NCBI GenBank assembly: GCA_949316495.1
Contig: OX439004.1
Location: 6,756,605-6,820,604, forward strand
Origin: Amphiduros pacificus
Lineage: Eukaryota > Annelida > Polychaeta > Phyllodocida > Hesionidae
DNA: 64,000 nucleotides
Reading direction: 5' to 3'
Below, one piece after another: positions 40,132 to 51,600 of the stretch (position 1 is its first letter; the number at the start of each line of letters is the position of its first letter). The translations under genes were made by a program, and so were the position numbers. Under the pieces are notes generated by a model. It made no database searches, was not told the DNA's origin, and was given only the letters and a program-made list of their open reading frames with translations.

Positions 40132-40226
40132 AATGTTGGATGATTTTGCTCATGAGATGGATACAACAGAAACCAAAATGGACAATGTGATGAAAAAGAT
40201 GGCTAAAGTCTTACATATGTCCAATG
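40132..40226 (+). CDS. STX6: Syntaxin-6 exon: C-terminal half of SNARE helix
   Basis: This 95-nt exon completes the split valine and encodes MLDDFAHEMDTTETKMDNVM then KKMAKVLHMSN. Human STX6 reads [20 protein letters not shown] then KKLAKVSHMTS here. The heptad hydrophobic layers are kept. It ends with one base of the aspartate codon that opens the next exon. The acceptor is TTACAG and the donor GTAGGT. Confidence 0.93.
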
Positions 40227-40700
40227 GTAGGTTGAAAGCTTAATTTCTGTATTAAGATGAAACAGTTTCAAAATTTTGTGATTTATTTCATTTCTATAAC
40301 TATTATGTTAGAATATGTGAAGCAAATTGTGCCAACATTTTCCTGGTGAAATACCCCTGTATTTTCAGGGGAGCGATTCTATCTATTTTCCATAAAGCTC
40401 TAAATTTTCTGTCACCGAGTCGTCAAGGAAGCTGCTATTTTGACAGCATGACAAATATTGGCCAATGAGAATTGAGATGACAAATATAATATGAAACATG
40501 CATTTTAATTGGCCGAAATAATCTTCCCAATTTATAAAGCAATTTGCAGGAATTTCCGAAAAGAATAATCGCAAACATAACAAAAAACAATGATCAGGAT
40601 AATGCTCGGACCCTTCTTTTAGCATACATTTAGGTATTGATTGTTTATATTTAGGTATTGATTGTTTATAATATGTGCTGTTTGTTTGGTTTGATTTCAG
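40227..40700 (+). other. STX6: STX6 last intron, 474 bp
   Basis: A phase-1 intron (GTAGGT to TTTCAG). It includes a 22-bp direct repeat (TTTAGGTATTGATTGTTTAT, near 40629 and 40651). No other feature is seen. Confidence 0.9.
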
Positions 40701-40777
40701 ACCGGCGGCAGTGGTGTGCGATAGGAGTGTTACTCTGCATCATGGTGATCGTTATCATCCTCTTCTTTGTTCTCTAA
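40701..40777 (+). CDS. STX6: Syntaxin-6 last exon: tail anchor and stop
   Basis: After the split aspartate codon this exon encodes RRQWCAIGVLLCIMVIVIIL then FFVL and a TAA stop at 40775-40777. The motif DRRQWCAI is identical to human STX6. The roughly 20 hydrophobic residues form the C-terminal transmembrane anchor, leaving almost no lumenal tail, as in the family. The five visible exons sum to 459 nt (152 residues plus stop), which matches the human length from the same point, so the reading is complete at this end. Confidence 0.95.
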
Positions 40778-41038
40778 GGACAAACAGACAGACATGACTA
40801 GAGACTCATGGGAAATTTATCCCGACAACTGCTAATAATGGAGATATACTTGATGGAGATGTCCATGGTCCAGATTGTTTATATTCCAATAGAATGACAT
40901 CATGTGTACTACAATACCCCCAATTGTGGATATTTTATCACCATGGTTTCAACCCTTTCAATGCCCACTGGTTGGGCAGTGGAAAGCCTTTCATGACCTT
41001 TGACATGGGGATTACTGGGGGTGTTTTGTATCATTAAA
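40778..41038 (+). other. STX6: Probable STX6 3' untranslated region
   Basis: Sequence after the STX6 stop. A candidate polyadenylation signal ATTAAA lies at 41033-41038. Later candidates exist (for example AATAAA near 44311), so a longer 3' UTR running through the G-rich array cannot be excluded. Confidence 0.45.
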
Positions 41039-41917
41039 TTATGAATAATTTATCATGTAGATCTGTATAAGTGCTATTATATCATCGCTAAATATTGATT
41101 TGAGACAAATATCAAGCCTATTGTATAAAGATACTGAGATCACCCCAAGAAATGCTAAACATAATGAAACAAATTGTGCTCAACATCATGTATATACTTT
41201 GCATATAGTTGGAGATAATATATTGTACAAAAATAATAGAAGCATGAAATGATAATAATGATTTATTTATTCTGATCCTGATTATTATATAGGAATTTAC
41301 TTGATATGTGATTATTTTCATTTATGAGAAACAGAATTGATTTTTTTTCTATTTCCATTGAAGAAAACATTTTCATCACAAACAAACATTGACATTTTTA
41401 AATGTTCAAAGAATGTAGTGAAACTAATATTTTATGTTTAACTGAAATGAAATATTTTATCGTTTTTAAGGATAGAAAATATTCTGATTGATGGAATAGA
41501 TATTTTTAATATGTGAAGTGAAGTCAGCAGTGTCTTCTGAACAGTTGTATTAGGAGATGGTTAATTTTAGGAATGAGTAATGAACTATCATTTCTGGAAA
41601 ATTTATGAGCGATGATTATTCACTTCATCAGCGTTCCGAACTTTATTTTATTTTTGAGTATTTGACGAAAATATACTGCTATTTTTATTTGTTCTGGAAT
41701 AATCACGTTTAGATCTGTGGAAATATAGAACTATGAAAGGTTTCCATGACAAGGTAGTTATTTAGTTACATAATGTTACATGTATATACCTTCTCAGAAT
41801 GAGTTTGAGTGCAATGTGTCATGATTTTATTTCGTATTGGGCTTTTTGGGTGACTGGGATGGCGGGAAGGGAATAGGAAACATATATAGAGCAGGAAAGG
41901 GGTAATATCCCCGCAAA
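41039..41917. other. Intergenic or distal 3' UTR, no feature seen
   Basis: A/T-rich unique sequence without long open frames, recognisable repeats or RNA genes. Confidence 0.6.
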
Positions 41918-42835
41918 TGCTGACACTGGGGGGATTAGGTAGGAAAGGGGGGATTATGCTGACACTGGGGGGATTAAGTAGGAAAGGGGGATAATGCTGA
42001 CACTGGGGGATTAAGTAGGAAAGGGGGATAATGCTGACACTGGAAGGGGATTAAGTTGGAAAGGGGGGATAATGCTGACACTGGGGGGGATTAAGTAGGA
42101 AAGGGGGGATAATGCTGACACTGGGGGGGATTAAGTAGGAAAGGGGGGATAATGCTGACACTGGGGGGGATTAGGTAGGATAGGGGGGATAATGCTGACA
42201 CTGGGGGGGATTAGGTAGGAAAGGGGGGATAATGCTGACACTGGGGGGATTAGGTAGGAAAGGGGGATAATGCTGACACTGGGTGGATTAAGTAGGAAAG
42301 AGGGGATTATGCTGACACCAGGGGGATTATGTAGGAAAGGGGGGATTATGCTGACACTGGGGGGATTAAGTAGGAAAGGGGGGATTATGCTGTCACTGGG
42401 GGGATTAAGTAGGAAAGGGGGGATAATGCTGACACTGGGGGGGATTAGGTAGGATAGGGGGGATAATGCTGACACTGGGGGATTAAGTAGGAAAGGGGGG
42501 ATAATGCTGACACTGGGGGGATTAGGTAGGAAAGGGGGATAATGCTGACACTGGGGGGATTAAGTAGGAAAGAGGGGATTATGCTGACACTGGGAGGGGA
42601 TTAAGTAGGAAAGAAGGGATTATGCTGACACTGGGGGATTAAGTAGAAAAGGGGGGATAATGCTGACACTGGGAGGGGATTAAGTAGGAAAGAAGGGATT
42701 ATGCTGACACTGGAAGGGGATTAAGTTGGAAAGGGGGGATAATGCTGACACTGGAAGGGGATTAAGTTGGAAAGGGGGGATAATGCTGACACTGGGTGGA
42801 TTAGGTAGGAAAGGGGGGATAATGCTGAGAACTGT
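41918..42835. repeat. 39-bp G-rich minisatellite, about 24 copies
   Basis: The unit reads GCTGACACTGGGGGGATTAA then GTAGGAAAGGGGGGATAAT. G runs of three to seven vary in length, shifting the period between 37 and 40 bp. The G-rich strand is the STX6 sense strand. Confidence 0.93.
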
Positions 42836-44537
42836 GAATTATTCTGACACACTTGGTGGGGGGCAGAAGTGTAATATCCCCAGAAAGTAGGATAATTGGG
42901 TTTGCATACACCTAAATGGGGCAATCTTGATCAATTTTCATTGCAATACATTGAAGCTGGGAAAACAAGGCTACAATTTATGGGTACAGAAGGGGCTAGG
43001 TCGGGGATGGGATCACAAGGTTAACATTGTTGACTTCAACTCTTAATTTTGTGTGTAAGTGTGAGATTGAATGATATGTGTTGATTTTAAAACTACAAGG
43101 ATGAAATGAACGAGCTCCATGTTCTACTTTCCTCTTACTTTATTATGTTACCAAATGCTAGTAAATCTAATCTGAGGCAGAACTATGTCCCATCATTGAA
43201 TCAAGAGATGGCCAGAGTTGGACTGTTGCTTCTTTAACAAGGGACACAGGTATAAAAATATCATTTACATTAGATTGATATTCACAAGCATTTTCTGTAT
43301 TGCTGAAAAGTGTAACATTCACCAGATACAATTATTTCATCAGTCTTTATATTTATGTGTCTACTCAGTAAAATGTGTATTTTGTATTCCACACGTGTTT
43401 GGTATTTATCATTAATACCAACAAAATTAAAAGTCACATTCTTCTACTATTGATCAGTTATGTGTCAAACATTAAATATATTAAGCAGGAAAGAACAAAA
43501 TATCTTAATCAGGACGGGAGAGTCTGTTTTTATCATGTGGTTGTATTGGCCTAAGAATGCCTCCTGATGAGGATTTGACAAGCATCACTCGGACTGACAG
43601 TGAGCTTTGTACTTTATATAAAGAGCATCCATTCAGTTGATGACGACACTTTTGATGACATTTAATATTTGGAATGGTTAAAGGCATATGTATAAGCTCA
43701 GAGGAAAAGGAAAATGTTACGTGACACCAAACAGAACATATATTTCCTTAAACACAGCCTATGGCAAACAAGCTGTCTTTGTAAATGCCATATATAAAGT
43801 ACATGCCAAAATATGCATAAATGATGGCACCTAAAACAGATGTGTTGATCTAATGTGAAAATGTTTGGTACTCTTTATGTAACCATTGGCCTTTTCAATA
43901 GAACATCAGTTATGATAGTCCTGGTCAACACTCAAGCAGCCCACTGGTCTCCAGAAATAATGGTGTCGGCCTTCTCTGATGACAGAACATATAGTTTTGA
44001 GTATTCAATTTACATGTACAGAAACTGATTTTGATTTGTGTATATATATTAATAAGTCTCTATTAGTCCATGCCATATTTTCCTACTTGTATGAATATGC
44101 CGTCTTATTTACATCACTGCCCCCCCTGGTGCCCACAATGGGAACCATCATTGTATATCCAAGCTATACAATGACACTAACAACCATTGTAATTCTCACG
44201 TCTACATCATATCACTGTACTGATGTTGCCATGGAGACAGTGACATCACACATATATCTGTTTTGATATTGTTACAGTTATGAATGTAAAGAGTCCTACC
44301 ACAATTTGAGAATAAATAAATGAATTTCATCAAAAGCAGCTGTTGTATGTTTTCTCCAGATTATATACTATCAAGGAATCATATATTCTGCCTCAGAGAA
44401 GCCATCTTGATGTCGATGACCTATAAAAAAGCAAATTCCCTGCATTATGCAGATAAAACCTCACACAGAGGTCAAGGTCACAAATGTCTTGTTTGATTTT
44501 TTTTCCCTGCCAATACAAAGTTCTTTCATTATTAATA
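42836..44537. other. Intergenic, no gene seen
   Basis: Unique A/T-rich sequence with short chance open frames only. An AATAAATAAA near 44311 could serve as a distal polyadenylation signal for STX6. Confidence 0.55.
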
Positions 44538-45380
44538 CCCCGGTCACATTTGGACTGGGAATTTATCACTGGTAATCTGAGATATGCCGTGGCTGTGGTC
44601 ACATTTTCACGGGTGCCGCACGGCATGTGCCAGATTAAATGCCAGACATCTGTAGGATATCCTAAAGACATCTGTCTCATTTGGCAGATGTCTGGTGGAT
44701 ATCCTAAAGACATCTAGATCATTTGAAAGATGTCTGAAGGATATCCTAAAGGTGTCTATATGATATTGTATGGATGCCGTTTGATCATCTGATGATGGCC
44801 TGTGAACACATAAAACAATAATGCCACTGGCACCCCTAAGATATCTGCCGATGTGCCTGCGGGACACTCACAGGACCCTGCTGTGTAGTTTGGTTGTACA
44901 CAACTTATACCCCATTTGCGCCGATTTCAGTAAAGATGCCCGGCCGATGGTTTTTTTAAAACAAAATCGGCAGGCAAGCCAGGGTACAGTGAGGGCACTG
45001 GGAGATCATCGGCCACATTCTAAGACATTGTACAGGTCATCAGGAACTTTTAGCTGCAATATAAAAGTTACCCCCGATGTCTTATCACCAAACGGCATCG
45101 TACAGTGAAAATAAGATTTTTTTTATTAAATGTGTTCACATGCCCTCGTCAGACGATCCTTGGGGCTTCCTGCAATATCATATAGAAGTCTTTAGGATAT
45201 CCTTCAGACGTCTTTCAAATGATCTAGATGTCTTTAGGATATCCTACAGACATAGATCTGTGACATCTAATCTTGCACATGCCATGCAGTGCCCTTGTAT
45301 AATGTGACCACAGCTACGACATATCTCTGATTACCACTGATGAACTTCCCGGTCAGCGCCCGGTGTGAATGTGACTGGGG
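44538..45380. mobile_element. Foldback-type element with long inverted arms
   Basis: The left end CCCCGGTCACATT and the right end AATGTGACTGGGG form a terminal inverted repeat with one mismatch in 13. TA flanks it on both sides (44536-44537 and 45381-45382), consistent with a TA target duplication. The similarity continues inward: arm 44538-44815 is the imperfect reverse complement of 45126-45380. Each arm contains nested dyads (GGATATCC, AGACATCT/AGATGTCT), and the left arm has one extra sub-repeat of about 56 bp. The 310-bp centre has no transposase. It is a non-autonomous DNA element of unassigned superfamily. Confidence 0.8.
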
Positions 45381-45382
45381 TA

Positions 45383-46088
45383 TAAAGTAATCAAACAAAT
45401 ATTTTAAATGAGTACTTTGATATGCTCACCAGCCATAGATCTACAATAAAATAGCTTAACACAATAGATAATAGATTCTTCAACACGGCACATGAATTGA
45501 CAATTTTCTTTGTAAATATTCAACATTAATTTCATGCAGGGCCCAAATATTGATTACAACATATTACATATGTACATATGTTATATAATCTGCAAGAAAA
45601 CATTGTCAAATCTAAATATCATATACATAAGAAATGCACATGGATTACAAAAGGAAAGATAGATCAATGTAAAAAAGGGATCCAAATTCACCCCAGTAGA
45701 ATAGTTTTTAAACAACATTAAACAATATTAAACATCAATATTCTCAATTACACACGGAAAATATATATACATTAAAAACAAGAATAACATGAAAGATACA
45801 TGGAAAGCCATACCTGATACATTAGAACAGACAAAAAAATCATTTCCACACTTGTTTAAATGCAATGAAACATCATATCATTGGCAAACAAATCCACTAC
45901 AAAGAAATCCAATCTGTGTTTCATAGGAACAGCTAGAGTTCAGCTAGAGACATACAGCCACCAAAGAACTGATGTTTAAAAATTATTTGTAACAAATAGC
46001 ATTATCAAAGACACCATTGCTTTACCCTTTCGCTCCAAAATTGTGGGTCACTCAAAGCAGAATGAAGCACAAAAGATGGCTATGGTAT
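45383..46088. other. Intergenic, no feature seen
   Basis: A/T-rich unique sequence without supported genes. Confidence 0.6.
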
Positions 46089-46445
46089 CTAAGATTATCT
46101 AATCATATTTATGCTGACGATACTCAGATCAACATTCCTGTGGATCACCAAAGTAGATGTTTGCGCATGAACTGGAATGTTTTATTAATGAGGTCTTTTC
46201 TAATTGAAAAGAGATGATGGCAAAATTGAAATTCTAATTTGTGCTGACAGACATGGCACTGCAGCTGGACATGATATCAGTACTATGGAGATCGGTGATA
46301 CTGACATTTCACCAAGTGAGTCTGTTGTTGACTTGGGTATCACCTTTGACTCTAGAATGGACATGAAGGCTCAAATTAGGAAATTATGTAAGAAAGGACA
46401 TTACCATATTAGACATATAGCAGCCAGTTGTTGTTGTTGTTGTCA
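46089..46445 (+). pseudogene. L2-type LINE reverse-transcriptase relic
   Basis: One frame reads NHIYADDTQINIPVDHQ, matching HHIYADDTQIYMPINHK of the L2-type element near 56480. A second frame then reads DDGKIEILICADRHG and SESVVDLGITFDSRMDMKAQ, matching the following part of the same domain. At least one frameshift and flanking losses mark it as a dead fragment. It ends in a short TTG/TGT run. Confidence 0.8.
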
Positions 46446-46841
46446 GTAAGGCCATATTGCTCAAGATGAGGTACCAATTGATTAGCTACTGTTCAGCAAG
46501 CTCCGTTATGAAGTTTAGTTGGAGTCAGGTCTATATTTTTCTTTATAAACTCTAGGACAAGTTTCTCTGGAAGTGGAACAATTAGCACTATCTTGATACT
46601 AACATGTACTGTTGCATCTGATAGGGATCTATTTATAACGGCCATGAAGAGTAGGAGGCGCTCAAGTCATGAAGAAGCTATGTGAGAAATAGATGAAGCT
46701 CACGTGACTTCTTTGCTGCTTACCTAATCAGTTTAAGAACATCATCATGTGATAGTGATGTGAAATGTTCTGGGAATGAAGAATTCTCATCAGTAGTGAC
46801 CTCAGAATTGTTCATCGTGCCCTCTGGTGATGGAACTATGA
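46446..46841. other. Gap between L2 relic and LINE-A
   Basis: Unique sequence between two LINEs. A short open stretch ends in SELFIVPSGDGTMI before a stop just upstream of LINE-A. I could not assign it. Confidence 0.5.
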
Positions 46842-48683
46842 TATAGAAGATTGAAGATCACAGATGAGGATGGGACTAATAACAAGTCGGCTGAACACTG
46901 GTATCAGCATAAGAAGCTGATCTATCACAAGAAAAGGCATGAGGCCAGAAGTGTAAAGGAGGCAAAGAACGCTGCGAAAGCCAAGTCCATCGCCAAAAGG
47001 TCAGTACCTACATCTGATGAAGGGTGGGCCCAGCAAGAGCAGTCAGTTATGGAGGAAATTTGTCTCACAAAAGCCAAACAATGCAGAACTTTCTCCCAGA
47101 CACTACTGAATACTGGCTCAAAACAACTTATCCACAACATGGAGACAGATAGTAAATGGGGTTTCGGCAAAGACGGCACTGGTATGAATAAAATGGGAAA
47201 GGCCCTCGAAGCCGTCAGAGACAAAATAATCAGTAACCCAAAGCTATTTGAGGAACACGTGGAACCCAGCGGTACAGGTTCAACAGACAAAGACAAACAC
47301 GTTGCAAGTGTAGAAGATGCAATGAAGGTTACAATCAAAACTAAACCAGGCAGACATCTCAAAGAAGTACTGATCATAACAGACTCTATGTTATGTGACA
47401 TAAATCCATACCTTCAGCCAGAGGATGCAACAATAATAAACGTAAGAGCCTTCAACGGGAAATCCGCAGTAGAGATTGCAGATAGTATCGAGAGTGCACT
47501 AGACGGTTGCCACCCAGACAGTATTATAGTCCATTGTGGTACCAACAGCATGGAACAAGAAAAACTGCCTGCGATACAAGAAGCTTTCACACATATGGTC
47601 AATACCATTGTGTGGCACACAGATGCCCACATTATTTTATCAGGCATCATATACAGACTTGACAAATCTCACTTGAACAATAGAATTGATATCATCAACA
47701 AATACCTACAGTCCCTAGAATCTGAATATGTTACCTTCATAGATCACAATCCAACTTTCAAAAACCTGAGGAGAGTCCTCGAAAACAGAGGCCTTCATCT
47801 CAGGCCAGCAGGGAAGAGGCAAGTAGCAGAAAATATACAACTTACTTTGTGTGGTCCACCCCTTACAAAACAAGTCCCGCCACAGGAAAACAACAGGTGG
47901 CACCACAAAAATGACAGAGGGATCAGTCAACAAGCTGACAGACAACAGAGTGCTCACAAAACACAACATGTGCAGTGGGAAATAGGTAATGGCCATAAAC
48001 TAAATAAAAACCATAGAATCAATACACCAAGTGAACGCACTCAGGCTCCATACCCTACATCTGAGACAAAGAAAGAGCAGGGACACCAGCAGAGAAGAAC
48101 AACCCAAGAAACATGGCCAACAACAGAAAATACATATAGCCACACCTACCAAACAAGAAAGACTCACTCTCCCTGGGATAACCATAATCAGACAGACGTA
48201 GCTCCCTGGAATAACCATAACCCCCAGGTACAGCTGGCACAACCATCCCATGACAAAACTCCGAAGCCACACCCACATGCACAACTGTATCCACCAACAC
48301 CCCTCCCAGATCAAACATTTATGCCAACATCCCACATACCACAGACTGAACATATTAATAGCAAACACCACATCTCTACGCCAATGCCTGCAGTGACAGG
48401 CTGTGCGGGCAGAGACAGTACGTGGGCAACTGATGGTATACCAGATCAGATCAAACATGTAGCAGCCCATTACAGCAGATATGACTTAGAACCAACATCA
48501 TACACTCCCCAGCCACCACCATTCACTCCCCAGCCACCATGGCCACAACAATGGGGCGAGGAAGCCAACTTCCCAAGGCCACAAACTGTGATCTGGCAGG
48601 GGCATGACATGGCTCTACACCACCCCAACTGGCCCGTCTGGACAACAAGAAATGTCCCAAGTCGTCCATGGGGACTATGGTAG
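46842..48683 (+). CDS. LINE-A ORF1: NADAR plus SGNH hydrolase-like protein
   Basis: The frame is open from 46842 (stop at 46839) to TAG at 48681. It has no ATG until 47049, so the true start is probably lost by 5' truncation. Counting the codon at 46851 as 1, residues about 10-127 match the NADAR/YbiA (DUF1768) family: AEHWYQHKK (14-22), LLNTGSKQLIH (85-95), KWGFGKDGTGMNKMG (102-116) and the helix ALEAVRDKI. NADAR proteins are N-glycosidases acting on riboflavin intermediates or ADP-ribosylated molecules. Residues 172-332 look like an SGNH esterase: TDSM (S179), FNGKS (G203), HCGTNSM (N232) and GLHLRPAGKR (H316). Arg313 replaces the Asp usually three residues before the His. The rest is a Pro/Gln/His-rich tail that may bind RNA. 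Confidence 0.82.
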   Translation, partial: YRRLKITDEDGTNNKSAEHWYQHKKLIYHKKRHEARSVKEAKNAAKAKSIAKRSVPTSDEGWAQQEQSVMEEICLTKAKQCRTFSQTLLNTGSKQLIHNMETDSKWGFGKDGTGMNKMGKALEAVRDKIISNPKLFEEHVEPSGTGSTDKDKHVASVEDAMKVTIKTKPGRHLKEVLIITDSMLCDINPYLQPEDATIINVRAFNGKSAVEIADSIESALDGCHPDSIIVHCGTNSMEQEKLPAIQEAFTHMVNTIVWHTDAHIILSGIIYRLDKSHLNNRIDIINKYLQSLESEYVTFIDHNPTFKNLRRVLENRGLHLRPAGKRQVAENIQLTLCGPPLTKQVPPQENNRWHHKNDRGISQQADRQQSAHKTQHVQWEIGNGHKLNKNHRINTPSERTQAPYPTSETKKEQGHQQRRTTQETWPTTENTYSHTYQTRKTHSPWDNHNQTDVAPWNNHNPQVQLAQPSHDKTPKPHPHAQLYPPTPLPDQTFMPTSHIPQTEHINSKHHISTPMPAVTGCAGRDSTWATDGIPDQIKHVAAHYSRYDLEPTSYTPQPPPFTPQPPWPQQWGEEANFPRPQTVIWQGHDMALHHPNWPVWTTRNVPSRPWGLW

Positions 48684-51600
48684 CTGACCCTCTTAAACAG
48701 GGACAGCCTCATGGACATAAACCAGAGAATATAAATAATATAAATGAATGTATAACAAAGGTGCCAAATTCAAGAAAATTAAATGTATTAGGACTTAATG
48801 TATGCAGCTTACCTAGTAAACTAAAATTTGGTATATTAGAAAACTATACAGAAAAATTTGACATTTTATGTTTCAGTGAAACAAAAATGGATACAATAGA
48901 TGAGAAAAATATTAGACTTAATGGTTTTACACCATTCTATAATAATAGAAAGAATTATATAAACAAATCAGGCAGTGTGGCAATCTTTGCAAGAGAAGAA
49001 ATTATAAAATATATATCGGAGCCAAACATTCCAAAATCTGAATATATTACATGGTTGAGAATAGATAAAGGCTGCCTAGGTTATGAACTACTTCTAGGAG
49101 CAGTATACATCCCTCCAAAAAATTCTGACTATGCCACAGGTGAGGAATTCGACACGATACTTCAAGACTTAATGTTGTTAGATCTAGATAAGGATTGCCA
49201 TGTCTGCCTGATAGGTGACTTTAATGCTAGAACAAATAATGTGTGTGACTTTGTCGAAGTTTATTCACACACAGCTGAAGCAACAGGCATACCAGATATA
49301 GATTTATTTATTGATAGTAATGATTTAAACACACAAAACATACAAATAAATAGAGTTAACAGTGACAAACAATCAAACAGTAATGGGAAAAAATTAATTG
49401 AACTCTGTAAGAGTGCAGGGTTACTGATTGTGAATGGTCGAGTTGGATCAGATAGACACACTGGAAATTTCACATGCAAAAACAGTAGTACAGTAGACTA
49501 TGTTTTAAGTGATGTTACTATGTTCAAATATATTGATGACTTTTCGGTCGATACCTTTGACGATTTTTTATCGGATATTCACTGTCCAATCATGTTTACT
49601 ATAAAACATACCACTTCCAGGCTCTCTGAATCCCCACCCGACCACACAAAAGTGCTTAACACTGACCACTCACTCTCAACTGACCCAGTAATCAAAAACT
49701 GCTGGGACAGCAGTAAAATAACGGAATTCAAAGGCTCATTCAATGTAGAAAATTTAGAAAAACTTATCTCCAGTATTGATATCATGTCTTCCAAAGATGT
49801 TACTAAAACAGACATAGACAGAATAACTGATAATATATGTCACATGTATAAGGAGGCGGGAACCGAGTCTGGCGTCATAAAGATTTTTAACAATCAAAAT
49901 TTCCCAAATCATCGACTCAAAAGGAAACGCCCCTCAAAACCCTGGTTTAACAAAGAATGTGAAATTAAAAGAAAAGATTTCTTCAAAGCAAAGAAATCTA
50001 ACAGATCACTCAATAATCAGGTCAGTAAAAATATTCAGAAAGAAAAAAGTAAATCATTCAAAAAATCAGTAAATGCCGCATACAAATCTTTTCACAATGA
50101 ACTGCATAAAAAATTAAGAAGTTTGAGAACCTCCAATCCCAAAGACTACTGGAATATAATCAATAAGGCCACAGATCACAAGGAAAAACTCGGCAATATA
50201 ACTTTAGAATGTTTTATGAACCACTTCAAAAAACTTAATCAATCACCTGACTCACCTAACCATAATCATGCAGAGGCTGACACAGACTTAGTTCCCAACC
50301 ATGATGACATCACCCATGACACTGATGCCCTAAACAGGCCATTAAGTGAGGAAGAAATGTTAGATCAGACTCACAGGCTCAAAAATGGGAAAGCACATGG
50401 AGTGGATTTAATTATAAATGAGTTTTTGAAACACAGTCCTCCCCAGATGATTAGCTTACTATGTAAATATTTTAATCTGATTTTCTCTAAAGGTATAATC
50501 CCATCAAACTGGGGCATGGGAATGATCGTACCAATTTTTAAAAATAAGGGCAACATTGATGATGTTGACAACTACAGGGGTATTACCCTACTCAGCTGCA
50601 TAGGCAAACTTTTTACTATGTAGCTTAACCACAGACTATGTATTTTTCTTGAAACAAATAATCTACTTGGAGAAGAGCAGGCGGGTTTCAGGGAGGGTTA
50701 CTCCACCCTAGAACACATTTTTACTTTACATAGCATCATAGACATGTACTTAACAAAAAAGAAGAGACTCTTCTGTGCCTTTGTGGATTATAGGAAAGCA
50801 TTCGACACAATAGACAGAGTATCATTATGGTCTAAATTGCTCACACTAAACATCAAAGGGAAAATTTTTAATGTCATTCATAACATATACCAAGAAGCCA
50901 AGTCATGTATCAGACTAAAAAAGGAATCGTCCCCCTACTTTGAATGTAACATTGGGGTCAGACAGGGCGAAAATTTGTCCCCCCTGCTCTTCTCCATATA
51001 TCTAAATGATCTCAAAGCTCACCTAAGAGCAGAGAGTTCAGGCATCAAACTGGAATATAACCAGGATGGTCTTAACTTGTATATAAAACTTTTTGCATTA
51101 TTATATGCAGACGACACTATTCTGGGCAGTGAGTCCCCTCAAGATCTCCAAAAGATGCTCAACTCTCTACATTCATACTGTAATACCTGGAAACTAGCAG
51201 TAAATAGCAGTAAAACAAAAATAGTAATCTTCTCCAGAGGCAAAGTCCAGAAAACCCCAGTCTGGCATTTTGGCAGTGACACCCTGGATATTGAATATAA
51301 TTACACTTATTTAGGAGTCACCTTTAATTTTAATGGCAAATTTAATAAAGCTAAAGAGAAACAAATCAACCAGGCAAAAAGAGCCATGCATGGCCTAATT
51401 AGTAAAGCAAGAAAGCTTAATCTCCCAATAGACATCATGTCACACTTGTTTGACACATGTATTGTCCCAGTCCTTTTATATGGCTGCGAGATCTGGGGAT
51501 TCTCTGACCTCACTGAAGTCGAACGTGTACAAACCTTTTTCTGTAAATACCTCCTCAAACTTAATAGAAACACAGCCAACTGTACGGCTTTGGGGGAAAT

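Noticed and set aside
44607-45307. Mirrored short frames with DLDVFRISYRH-like sequence
   Set aside because: They arise from the two inverted arms of the foldback element and are not a gene.
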